This document shows positions 1 to 7,645 of a stretch of DNA of 64,000 bases, in pieces. Source of the stretch: Candidatus Dechloromonas phosphorivorans (GTDB lineage: Bacteria; Pseudomonadota; Gammaproteobacteria; Burkholderiales; Rhodocyclaceae); assembly GCA_016721185.1 (NCBI GenBank), contig JADKIP010000013.1, positions 276,001-340,000 on the forward strand, read 5' to 3'. The translations under genes and the position numbers were made by a program. Each line of letters opens with the position of its first letter. Position 1 is the stretch's first letter. Below the pieces are notes generated by a model that saw only the letters and a list, made by a program, of their open reading frames with translations, ran no database searches and was not told the DNA's origin.

Positions 1-137
1 GCTTGTCCGGACTTTGGTTTTGCCGTTGCAGGTTTGGTCGACGAAGGCTTGGTTGTGGTCTTCGTTTTTGCGGCCCACGCGTCGGAGACGGCAAGCGAGA
101 GAGCGGCAAACGATGCTAGAAAGTCACGACGTTTCAA
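1..137 (-). CDS. Tat-exported protein, N-terminal fragment (cut by window edge)
   Basis: A minus-strand reading frame begins at a TTG at 135-137 and is still open at the window edge. A strong Shine-Dalgarno (GGAGG) lies about seven bases upstream of the TTG, which is why this start was chosen. The first residues contain a twin-arginine motif (RRDFLAS), then a hydrophobic Ala/Leu stretch and an AWA-type cleavage site near residue 22. This predicts Tat export to the periplasm. The mature part starts with a low-complexity Lys/Thr/Pro/Ala segment, like a flexible linker before a domain lying outside the window. The function cannot be told from what is visible; a cell-wall or periplasmic enzyme is possible but is a guess. 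Confidence 0.6.
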   Translation of the reverse strand, partial: MKRRDFLASFAALSLAVSDAWAAKTKTTTKPSSTKPATAKPKSGQ

Positions 138-178
138 AAATTTCCTCCGGCAGAGACAGCCCGTGGCTGAAACGAAAA

Positions 179-199
179 GGCCGTGTCACTGACACGGCC
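179..199 (-). terminator. Rho-independent terminator after phoH
   Basis: A near-perfect inverted repeat (arms GGCCGTGTCA and TGACACGGCC) lies 20 bases past the phoH stop. Read on the minus strand it is followed by TTTTCGTTT, as in an intrinsic terminator. It separates phoH from the Tat-protein gene downstream. Confidence 0.75.
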
Positions 200-219
200 C
201 CTTTAATCAATGGCTAAAA

Positions 220-1647
220 TTATAACACTTCAGCCGCGTGATCAGCCAAGCGGGAACGCTCACCACGTTGTAACGTTATGTGACCGGAGTGGGCCCAACC
301 CTTGAAGCGATCGACCACATAAGTAAGACCGGAGCTGCCTTCGGTCAGATAAGGCGTGTCGATCTGTGCGATGTTACCCAGGCAGACCACCTTGGTGCCA
401 GGACCGGCTCGGGTAATCAGGGTTTTCATCTGCTTGGGTGTCAGGTTTTGCGCTTCGTCGATGATCAGATACTTTTTCAGGAAGGTGCGGCCGCGCATGA
501 AGTTCATCGACTTGACCTTGATCCGCGAGCGGATGATGTCATGGGTCGCGGCTTTGCCCCATTCACCGCCGTAGGGGCCACTACTGCCTTCGTCGGTGTG
601 GGTTAATACTTCGAGATTGTCTTCAAGGGCACCCATCCACGGCGCCATTTTTTCTTCTTCGGTACCGGGTAGAAAGCCGATATCTTCACCGACTGGCACG
701 GTGGCGCGGGTCATGATGATTTCGGCAAACTGCTTGCCCTCCAGGACCTGGGTGAGTCCGGCGGCCAGTGTCAGCAGGGTTTTTCCGGTACCGGCCTGGC
801 CGAGCAGGGTGACGAAATCGATCTCCGGATTCATCAGCAGATTCATGGCGAAGTTCTGCTCGCGGTTTCGTGCCGAGATGCCCCAAACCGCATTTTTAGG
901 ATTCGTATAGTCGATCAGGGTTTCCAGCACAGCAGTTTTGCCGGCAGATTCCTTGACGATGGCAGTGAAACCATCGCTTTCCAGCCAGACGAATTCATTG
1001 ACCAGCAGTTGGGGGCAGAGCGGCCCATTGATCTTGTAAAGGGTCTTGGCATCCTTTTTCCAGGACTCCATACCCTTGCTGTGTTTGTTCCAAAAACTGT
1101 CAGGCAGGGCGCGGGTGCCGGTATAGAGAATATCGGTGTCCTCAAGCACCTTGTCGTTGAAATAGTCTTCGGCCAACAGGTTAAGCGCCCGCGACTTGAT
1201 GCGCATGTTGATGTCTTTCGACACCAGAATAACCGGGCGTTTCGGGAATTTTTTCTGCAGGTGGATAACCACAGAAAGGATTTGGTTATCGACTTTGGAG
1301 GTCGGCAAACCCTGCGGCAGTTCGCTGCTGATGGCTTCGGTCTGCAGGAAAAGACGACCACTGGCCAGTTTGCTTGAAGGGCCGTAAAGATCGATCCCTT
1401 CGTCGATATCGTCGCCGTTTTCGGCGAGCAATTCATCCAGCATGCGTGAGGTCTGGCGGGCGTTACGGGCAATTTCCGACATGCCCTTCTTGTTGTTGTC
1501 GAGTTCTTCCAGCGTCATGATGGGCAGGAAGATGTCGTGTTCCTCGAAACGAAAAAGGCTGCTTGGATCGTGCATTAGCACGTTGGTGTCGAGGACGAAC
1601 AGTTTGGTAACGGCGGGCTTCTTGGTGGCAGCGGGTTTGCGCGGCAT
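220..1647 (-). CDS. phoH: PhoH family ATPase with N-terminal PIN domain
   Basis: The 475-residue protein has two parts. An N-terminal PIN-type nuclease domain (about residues 15-165) carries acidic positions in FVLDTNVLMHD, the LEELD segment and VSKDINMR. A C-terminal PhoH-type P-loop ATPase follows, with Walker A GQAGTGKT at 283-290 and Walker B IIDEAQ at 395-400. PIN-PhoH proteins of this type (PhoH2/YlaK class) are linked to RNA unwinding and cleavage, and a cytoplasmic RNA role is inferred here from the family. The length is normal for the class. The gene lies 21 bases downstream of bcp on the same strand, so the two could be co-transcribed, and it ends in a clear terminator. Confidence 0.9.
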   Translation of the reverse strand: MPRKPAATKKPAVTKLFVLDTNVLMHDPSSLFRFEEHDIFLPIMTLEELDNNKKGMSEIARNARQTSRMLDELLAENGDDIDEGIDLYGPSSKLASGRLFLQTEAISSELPQGLPTSKVDNQILSVVIHLQKKFPKRPVILVSKDINMRIKSRALNLLAEDYFNDKVLEDTDILYTGTRALPDSFWNKHSKGMESWKKDAKTLYKINGPLCPQLLVNEFVWLESDGFTAIVKESAGKTAVLETLIDYTNPKNAVWGISARNREQNFAMNLLMNPEIDFVTLLGQAGTGKTLLTLAAGLTQVLEGKQFAEIIMTRATVPVGEDIGFLPGTEEEKMAPWMGALEDNLEVLTHTDEGSSGPYGGEWGKAATHDIIRSRIKVKSMNFMRGRTFLKKYLIIDEAQNLTPKQMKTLITRAGPGTKVVCLGNIAQIDTPYLTEGSSGLTYVVDRFKGWAHSGHITLQRGERSRLADHAAEVL

Positions 1648-1668
1648 GGAAAGGGCCTTGGGTTAGGT

Positions 1669-2124
1669 TTAGAGGGTTTTGACGAAATCCAGAACTTCCT
1701 GAGCGTGGCCCGGCACCTTCACGCCGCGCCATTCGCGGCGTAGTAAGCCGTTACGGTCGATGACAAAGGTGCTGCGCTCCACGCCCCGCACCTGTTTCCC
1801 ATACATATTTTTCATTTTCATGACAGCGAAGAGATTACATACGGCTTCGTCGGTATCCGAGCCCAGTTCAAAGGGAAGTGACTGTTTGGCTTTGAAGTTT
1901 TCGTGCGACTTCACGCTATCGCGGGAAATGCCGAGAATTATGGCGTCGACCGCAGCAAACTGATCGTACAGGTCACGGAATTGCTGGCCTTCAGTGGTAC
2001 AGCCCGGTGTGCTGTCCTTGGGGTAAAAGTAGATGACGACAAGCTTGCCTGCCTGGGCGCTGAGGTTGAAGGTCTGGCCGCTGGTGGCGGGTAGCGAAAA
2101 GTCGGCGATTTTCGTATCGAGCAT
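1669..2124 (-). CDS. bcp: Thiol peroxidase of the Bcp/PrxQ family
   Basis: Peroxiredoxin of 151 residues that reduces hydrogen peroxide and organic peroxides with thiol reductants in the cytoplasm. The peroxidatic cysteine is C42 in the typical PKDSTPGCT motif. The resolving cysteine five residues later, present in E. coli Bcp, is absent (Gln47). The only other cysteine is C96 in DEAVCNLF, so C96 resolution or a 1-Cys mechanism is likely. The start MLDTKIADF was chosen because it matches the usual Bcp N-terminus; in-frame ATGs up to 2163 would add up to 13 residues. It is transcribed divergently from the binding-protein gene at 2208 and precedes phoH. Confidence 0.9.
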   Translation of the reverse strand: MLDTKIADFSLPATSGQTFNLSAQAGKLVVIYFYPKDSTPGCTTEGQQFRDLYDQFAAVDAIILGISRDSVKSHENFKAKQSLPFELGSDTDEAVCNLFAVMKMKNMYGKQVRGVERSTFVIDRNGLLRREWRGVKVPGHAQEVLDFVKTL

Positions 2125-2207
2125 GAGGCAGCCTTTGAGTGGAATTAAACTCATTGTGGGCAAATCGCAGCGCGGTGGTCAAGCCGTCATTTGCTAAACT
2201 TCTGGCC

Positions 2208-4352
2208 ATGCGAAAAATTTTCCTCTGTCTTTTCCTGCTGAGCCTGCTGGCTGCTTGCGGTCAGTCTTGGAATGACCCCTATCCAGTGGCCGATGGTGGA
2301 CGAAACATTCTTTACACGGCATTTACCGACCGGCCAAAGCATCTCGATCCGGCCCAGTCCTATACTGAGGACGAAATCGCATTTACCGCCCAGGTTTACG
2401 AGCCGCCGTTGCAATACCACTACTTGAAACGGCCGTACGAGCTGATTGCCTCGACACTGGAGCAGGTGCCTGTGCCGCGGTTTTATGCGGCGGATGGTCG
2501 CGAATTACCCGCCGATGCGGCGGTTGAGCTGATTGCCGAGAGCGTCTACGAACTCAAGTTGAAGCGAGGCATCCGCTTCCAGCCTCACCCGGCGTTTGCG
2601 CTGGACTCCCACGGTCAACCGCTTTTTATCGGCAAAAACCTGGCCGACGGGCGGCAAACGATTGCTGATTTTCCGCAGGTGGATAGCCGGGAATTGACGG
2701 CGGACGACTACATCTATCAGATAAAGCGCTTGGCGCATCCGCGTTTGCATTCACCGATCTTCGGCATGATGGCGGACAAGATTGTCGGCCTGAAAGCATT
2801 GGGTGAGCGTTTGGGCAAGGTAGCCAAGGATTTGCCCGCTGATGAGTGGCTGGATCTCGATCAATTCCCGCTGACCGGTATCGAGAAACTGGATAGCCAT
2901 ACCTGGCGGATTCGGATTAAAGGCAAATACCCGCAGTTTCTTTACTGGCTGGCCATGCCGTTTTTTGCCCCGGTGCCCCGCGAAGCCGATCGCTTTTTTG
3001 CCCAACCGGGCATGGCTGCCAAAAACCTGACGCTGGATTGGTGGCCGGTCGGCACAGGCCCTTACCTGCTTTCTGAAAACGATCCGAATCGCCGGATGGT
3101 GTTATCGCGCAATCCGAATTTTCATGGCCAGACTTACCCTTGTGAAGGTGAGGCGGGCGACCGTGAGGCTGGCCTGCTCAGCGATTGCGGCAAAGCTTTG
3201 CCGTTTATTGATCAGGCAGTTTTTACCCGTGAAAAGGAATCGATTCCCTACTGGAATAAGTTTTTGCAGGGCTACTTCGATGCCTCCGGGATTTCCTCGG
3301 ACAGCTTCGATCAGGCGGTGCGGGTCAATGTGGGTGGTGATGTCGGGCTGACCGACGAAATGCGCGACAAGGGAATTCGCCTGCTGACCTCGGTCAAAAG
3401 CTCAACTTTTTATATGGGCTTCAACATGCTCGATCCTGTGGTGGGCGGCTTGTCGCTGCGGTCGACTCAACTCAGGCAGGCGATTTCGATTGCGATTGAT
3501 CAGGAGGAATACATCTCTATTTTCTCCAATGGCCGTGGCATTGCTGCGCAAGGGCCTTTGCCGCCGGGCATCTTTGGTTATGAAGACGGCGAGCAGGGGA
3601 TTGATAGCGTGGTTTACGACTGGGTTGATGGCAAGCCCAAACGCAAACCGGTTGAGGCAGCGAAAAAATTGATGGCCGAAGCGGGCTATGCCAATGGCCG
3701 CGACGGAAAAACTGGCGAGCCGCTGATCATCAACCTTGATACGACCAGTGGCGGCATGGGCGAGAAGTCACGGCTCGACTGGCTGACCCGGCAGTTTGCC
3801 AAAATCGATATCCAATTGGTTGTTCGCACAACCGATTTCAATCGCTTTCAGGACAAGATCCGTAAAGGTAATGTTCAGCTTTACTACCTGGGCTGGAATG
3901 CCGATTATCCGGACCCGGAAAATTTCTTCTTCCTGCTCGATGGCAACGAGGGCAAAGTAGCCAAGAGTGGCGAGAATGCCTCGAATTATGCAAATCCGGA
4001 ATTCGACCGGCTCTTCCTGCAGATGAAAAATATGGAAAACACCCCTGAGCGTCTGGCCATCATCCGGCAGATGAATCGCATCCTGCATCACGATGCGCCC
4101 TGGGTTTTTGGCTTGCATCCCAAGAGCTATACGTTGGGCCATCGCTGGTTGAAAAATCGCAAGCCGAATGATGTCGGCAATAACATCCTGAAGTACCAAA
4201 GGATTGATGCCGAGGCGCGTGCGGCAGCTCGAAAACAGTGGAATCGTCCGGTGCTTTGGCCGATTGGATTGGGCGCGCTGGTGGTGCTTTTGGCTTTTAT
4301 TCCAGCCATTCTTGGCTACCGCCGGCGTGAGCAACGAGCTGCGGTAAAGTGA
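2208..4352 (+). CDS. Peptide/nickel-type ABC transporter substrate-binding lipoprotein
   Basis: A 714-residue SBP_bac_5 (OppA/DppA-like) protein. The start at 2208 was chosen because it gives a proper lipoprotein signal ending in LLAAC with C17 as lipidated residue; the frame is open further upstream (to 2139) but would bury the signal. The body is a large ligand-binding fold, with typical features such as the FMGFNM segment and the NADYPDPENFF segment near the C-terminal half. Unusually, a hydrophobic helix (LWPIGLGALVVLLAFIPAIL) followed by Arg residues sits at the extreme C-terminus, suggesting a second membrane anchor. No permease or ATPase gene is adjacent, so partner and ligand are unknown. 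It overlaps the next gene by 4 nt (GTGA). Confidence 0.85.
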   Translation: MRKIFLCLFLLSLLAACGQSWNDPYPVADGGRNILYTAFTDRPKHLDPAQSYTEDEIAFTAQVYEPPLQYHYLKRPYELIASTLEQVPVPRFYAADGRELPADAAVELIAESVYELKLKRGIRFQPHPAFALDSHGQPLFIGKNLADGRQTIADFPQVDSRELTADDYIYQIKRLAHPRLHSPIFGMMADKIVGLKALGERLGKVAKDLPADEWLDLDQFPLTGIEKLDSHTWRIRIKGKYPQFLYWLAMPFFAPVPREADRFFAQPGMAAKNLTLDWWPVGTGPYLLSENDPNRRMVLSRNPNFHGQTYPCEGEAGDREAGLLSDCGKALPFIDQAVFTREKESIPYWNKFLQGYFDASGISSDSFDQAVRVNVGGDVGLTDEMRDKGIRLLTSVKSSTFYMGFNMLDPVVGGLSLRSTQLRQAISIAIDQEEYISIFSNGRGIAAQGPLPPGIFGYEDGEQGIDSVVYDWVDGKPKRKPVEAAKKLMAEAGYANGRDGKTGEPLIINLDTTSGGMGEKSRLDWLTRQFAKIDIQLVVRTTDFNRFQDKIRKGNVQLYYLGWNADYPDPENFFFLLDGNEGKVAKSGENASNYANPEFDRLFLQMKNMENTPERLAIIRQMNRILHHDAPWVFGLHPKSYTLGHRWLKNRKPNDVGNNILKYQRIDAEARAAARKQWNRPVLWPIGLGALVVLLAFIPAILGYRRREQRAAVK

Positions 4353-5521
4353 GGGTCGGGGAGCGTCAGCAAGCGCTGGATGCCTTGCTGCCTGTGTTTT
4401 ACGACCTGTGGCACCCGCAGCCGTTTCGCGAAAACCAGCCAGATTGGTCTCTGAATTTGCCAGCTTTGGCTGATGAGCTACTCAAGCTAGCTGATCCAGA
4501 TGTCGCCTGTTTGAACGAAGACGGCGCCGCAGCGCTAGACTTGCTCGCCCGTCATGTGCCAGCGGTGGCCGAGATTGCCGGGTTGGCCGACTTGCCTCGG
4601 CGACCCGCCAATGCGCTGGTTGAGCAGCGTGCCTCGTGGGCCTGGGAGATTCCCGGCCGCAAGCGTCAGCAAATCGAAGCCTTTGCCAGTGCCAGTCAGT
4701 GTGGCGCTGGTTCGGTGATCGACTGGTGTGGTGGTAAAGGCCATCTCGGTCGCCTGCTGGCGGCGCAGTGGCAGGTGCCGGTTCATACGCTGGAAATCGA
4801 TGCTGCGTTGTGTGCTGAGGGCGCGGCGCTGGCTAATCGGCAGCGATTGAGCCATGAATTTCTCAATATTGATGCGTTGACCGCAGCAGACTGGCCAAAA
4901 CGCGGCCAGCACGCTGTGGCGTTGCATGCCTGTGGTGATCTTCACCGACGATTGATTGCTCAGGGCGCTGATGTCGGCGTTGCGCGCTTCGACGTTGCGC
5001 CCTGCTGTTACTACCGGGGTGTCACAAGCACCTATCAGGCTTTATCAGGAAATTTGCGTACCGCATTAACCCGGGACGATGTTCGCCTGGCGGTCACCGA
5101 AACGGTCACGGCCTCCGCCCGGCTAACCGTGCAGCGGGACAAGGAAATGGCCTGGAAGCTGGGTTTCGACGCCTATCGGCGGGCATCGTCAGGGGGACAA
5201 TACCAAAACTTCAAGCCTGTGCCCGCCATCTGGTTTCGCGGCAGCTTTAATGAGTTTCTGGTTTTGATGGCAGATCGGCAGGGGCTGTCGCTACCTAGCG
5301 CCGCAGTGAGCGGGGAGTTCGAAGCTGCCGGTTGGCGACGGCACGGCGAGGTCATGCGTCTATCCATCGTGCGCCACGCCTTCCGGCGGGCTCTGGAAGT
5401 CTGGTTGGCGCTTGATCTGGCGGTTTTTCTTGAAAACAGGGGCTATGCCGTGGAACTGGGCAGCTTTTGCGAGCGCCAATTGACGCCCCGTAACCTGCTT
5501 ATTTCAGCCCGGCTCGGCTAG
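4349..5521 (+). CDS. SAM-dependent methyltransferase (Methyltransf_32-like)
   Basis: A 390-residue protein starting at a GTG that overlaps the stop of the upstream lipoprotein gene, so translation is probably coupled. A Rossmann-type methyltransferase motif is visible as DWCGGKGHL at 125-133, followed by the acidic HTLEID strand end and ALHACGDL at 191-198. The layout resembles the Methyltransf_32 family (METTL25/GSTCD-like). Paired cysteines in DVAPCCYYRG may belong to the active site. The substrate is unknown; RNA or protein are both possible. Its 3' end overlaps the 3' end of the convergent gph by 23 nt. Confidence 0.75.
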   Translation: MRVGERQQALDALLPVFYDLWHPQPFRENQPDWSLNLPALADELLKLADPDVACLNEDGAAALDLLARHVPAVAEIAGLADLPRRPANALVEQRASWAWEIPGRKRQQIEAFASASQCGAGSVIDWCGGKGHLGRLLAAQWQVPVHTLEIDAALCAEGAALANRQRLSHEFLNIDALTAADWPKRGQHAVALHACGDLHRRLIAQGADVGVARFDVAPCCYYRGVTSTYQALSGNLRTALTRDDVRLAVTETVTASARLTVQRDKEMAWKLGFDAYRRASSGGQYQNFKPVPAIWFRGSFNEFLVLMADRQGLSLPSAAVSGEFEAAGWRRHGEVMRLSIVRHAFRRALEVWLALDLAVFLENRGYAVELGSFCERQLTPRNLLISARLG

Positions 5522-6167
5522 CCAAAAACGGTACCAGTTCGGATGGGTGATCAATGATCAAATCGGCACCCCAGGAGTCCAGTGGGCCGCTGTGGCCGAG
5601 GTAGCCGTAGGAAACTGCTACCGTCAGACAACCGGCTGCGTTGCCGGCCTGGATGTCACGCAGGTCGTCACCGACATAAAGCGTGTGTTTCGGCGAGCAG
5701 TCGAGTAATTGGCAGGCATGCAAAATCGGCAAAGCCGAAGGTTTGGGTTCTGCCGCCGTATCACCGCTGACGACGCAGGGCGTACGTGGGCTGAGGGCGA
5801 GCAACTCGACCAGTGGATCGGTAAAACGCATCCGCTTGTTGGTGACGATACCCCATTGCAACCCCATATCTTCAAGGGCATCGAGCAATTCCGGAATGCC
5901 TGAAAAAAGCTGGCTTTCATCGCAAATTCGCGCCGCGTATATCTCGAGAAAGCGGTTGGAAAGCCGTTCGTAATCCGGATGTCCGCTATCGATGCCAAAA
6001 CCAGCCTTGAGCAGACCACGGACGCCCTGAGATACGTAAGGACGTAGCGTTTCCAGCGAATGCTGCGGTCGACCTTCTTCCAGCAACAAAATGTTGGTTG
6101 CGCCGCCAAGATCGGGGGCGGTATCGGCCAGCGTGCCGTCAAGGTCGAAAAGAACGGCTTCAAACAT
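5499..6167 (-). CDS. gph: Phosphoglycolate phosphatase (HAD family)
   Basis: A 222-residue HAD-superfamily hydrolase with the nucleophile motif FDLDGTLAD at 7-15 (D8 nucleophile, D10 acid/base), the VTNK motif II and the VGDDLRDI motif IV. It hydrolyses 2-phosphoglycolate; HAD specificity cannot be proved from motifs, but the ubiG-gph pairing is conserved in proteobacteria and supports the call. Its start lies inside the 3' end of ubiG (8-nt overlap), so the two are translationally coupled. It converges on the methyltransferase gene with a 23-nt overlap of coding ends. Confidence 0.88.
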   Translation of the reverse strand: MFEAVLFDLDGTLADTAPDLGGATNILLLEEGRPQHSLETLRPYVSQGVRGLLKAGFGIDSGHPDYERLSNRFLEIYAARICDESQLFSGIPELLDALEDMGLQWGIVTNKRMRFTDPLVELLALSPRTPCVVSGDTAAEPKPSALPILHACQLLDCSPKHTLYVGDDLRDIQAGNAAGCLTVAVSYGYLGHSGPLDSWGADLIIDHPSELVPFLASRAGLK

Positions 6168-6858
6168 GCCGAATGGCGCGCATCAGGTAATTGACCTTGG
6201 TATCCGGGCCAAGCGTGTATTGCTGGTTGAGTGGGTTGTAGCTCATCCCGATAAGCTCTTCCGGCTCCAGTCCGGCCATTTTTGCCCAGCGCGCCAGCTC
6301 CGAGGGCTTGATGAATTTGGCGTAATCGTGCGTGCCTTTGGGCAGCATTTTCATGACGTATTCTGCACCGATTACGGCGAACAGGTAAGACTTGGCATTG
6401 CGGTTCAGCGTTGAGAAGAAAACCTGACCGCCAGGTTTGACCAGTCGGGCACAGGCCGCGATAACGCTTGATGGATTGGGCACATGCTCAAGCATTTCAA
6501 GGCAAGTCACTGCATCAAAAGCGCCCGGCATCTCATCGGCCAGTTGTTCAACGGCAACCTTGCGATATTCGACCTTCTGACCACTTTCCAGCAAATGCAG
6601 CCGGGCAACTGCCAGCGGCTTTTCTGAAAGATCAATGCCGGTGACGTCGGCCCCAAAAACAGCCATACCTTCTGACAAAAGGCCACCACCACAGCCCACA
6701 TCGAGAATACGTTTGCCAGCCAGACCAATTTGACTGTCGATCCAGCCAAGGCGTAGCGGGTTGATATCATGGAGCGGTTTGAACTCGCTGTTCGGATCCC
6801 ACCAGCGGTGGGCGAGATCACCAAATTTATCCAGTTCGACAGGGTCGGCGTTAAGCAT
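6160..6858 (-). CDS. ubiG: Ubiquinone biosynthesis O-methyltransferase
   Basis: A 232-residue SAM-dependent methyltransferase that carries out both O-methylation steps of ubiquinone synthesis. The N-terminus (NADPVELDKFGDLAHRWWD) is the typical UbiG signature. SAM-binding motif I is ILDVGCGGG at 51-59, followed by the acidic VTGIDLSEK strand and the CLEMLEHVP motif. Length and start agree with the family. It is followed by gph with an overlap and preceded by an ompA-type gene separated by a terminator, which suggests its own promoter in the gap or readthrough. Confidence 0.95.
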   Translation of the reverse strand: MLNADPVELDKFGDLAHRWWDPNSEFKPLHDINPLRLGWIDSQIGLAGKRILDVGCGGGLLSEGMAVFGADVTGIDLSEKPLAVARLHLLESGQKVEYRKVAVEQLADEMPGAFDAVTCLEMLEHVPNPSSVIAACARLVKPGGQVFFSTLNRNAKSYLFAVIGAEYVMKMLPKGTHDYAKFIKPSELARWAKMAGLEPEELIGMSYNPLNQQYTLGPDTKVNYLMRAIRHV

Positions 6859-6890
6859 GGTTTTTGTCAGTTCAATTTAAAGCAGCAAAA

Positions 6891-6918
6891 GAAAAAGCCC
6901 CGCTCAGCGGGGCTTTTC
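6891..6918 (-). terminator. Rho-independent terminator after the OmpA-family gene
   Basis: A GC-rich hairpin (AGCCCCGC / GCGGGGCT) lies between the OmpA-family gene and ubiG. Read on the minus strand it is followed by a T-rich tail (CTTTTTCTTTT). It should end most ompA transcripts before ubiG. Confidence 0.85.
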
Positions 6919-6934
6919 GTGAAGCATCAGCAGA

Positions 6935-7612
6935 TTACTTGGTGCCGATGACTTCGATATCAACACGACGATCCGGCTGCAGGCAGTCGATCAGTGCCTT
7001 GGACTTGGTGTTGCCCTTGCACTTGTCGCCGGTGACCGGCTGCTTCTCGCCCTTGCCTTCGGTGTAAACACGGTTGGCTTCGATACCCTTGGAGACCAGG
7101 TATTCTTTCACAGCAGCAGCGCGCTTTTCCGACAGCTTCTGGTTGTAAGCATCGCCACCGATACGGTCGGTGTGACCAACGGCCAGGATGACTTCAAGCT
7201 TGATGGCTTGCGCCTTGGAGACCAGCTCGTCGAGCTTGGCTTTGCCAGCCGGACGGAGGACAGCCTTGTTGAAGTCGAACAGTGCGTCAGCAGCGACGGT
7301 GATCTTCTCGCCGGACGGCTTCGGACCAGCGGCAGCAGCACCTGCAGCAGCCGGGGCAGCAGCAGCCATCTTCGGCTCGCAGACTTCCTTCGGCAACAGA
7401 TCCTTGTCGCATTCGCAACCAGCCGGATCCTTGGCAGCAGCGGCCGGGGTCCAGTAGCCGGTACGCCAGCACAGGCCGTTGGCGCTCTTGACGACGGCGT
7501 CGCGCTGGTCAATAACGTAAACGCGCTCTTGCGCCTGGGCAACGGTGGCACCGAAGCCGATACCGGCCAGTAGTGCCAGAGCCAGTGATTTCTTTGCAAT
7601 ATTTTTGATCAT
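6935..7612 (-). CDS. OmpA-family outer membrane protein
   Basis: A 225-residue exported protein. Residues 1-27 form a Sec signal peptide ending in VAQAQ. A short N-terminal region with four cysteines (GLCWRTGYW, GCECDKD, EVCEP) is followed by an Ala-rich linker. The OmpA C-terminal peptidoglycan-binding domain runs from about residue 105 to the end, with the signature VGHTDRIG, LSEKRAAAV and PDRRVDIE. There is no full beta-barrel, so it is an OmpA_C anchor protein tying outer membrane to peptidoglycan rather than a classical OmpA porin. Two further cysteines lie in the CKGN/IDCLQ loop, as is common in betaproteobacterial members. The gene lies between mtaD and ubiG and has a strong terminator. 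Confidence 0.88.
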   Translation of the reverse strand: MIKNIAKKSLALALLAGIGFGATVAQAQERVYVIDQRDAVVKSANGLCWRTGYWTPAAAAKDPAGCECDKDLLPKEVCEPKMAAAAPAAAGAAAAGPKPSGEKITVAADALFDFNKAVLRPAGKAKLDELVSKAQAIKLEVILAVGHTDRIGGDAYNQKLSEKRAAAVKEYLVSKGIEANRVYTEGKGEKQPVTGDKCKGNTKSKALIDCLQPDRRVDIEVIGTK

Positions 7613-7645
7613 TTTTTTCCCTCGTTGAAGAAAATCTGAAGACTT

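Noticed and set aside
7287..7460. Alternating Ala/Gly-rich repeats that look like tandem repeats.
   Set aside because: They are the GCN codons of the Ala-rich linker of the OmpA-family protein.
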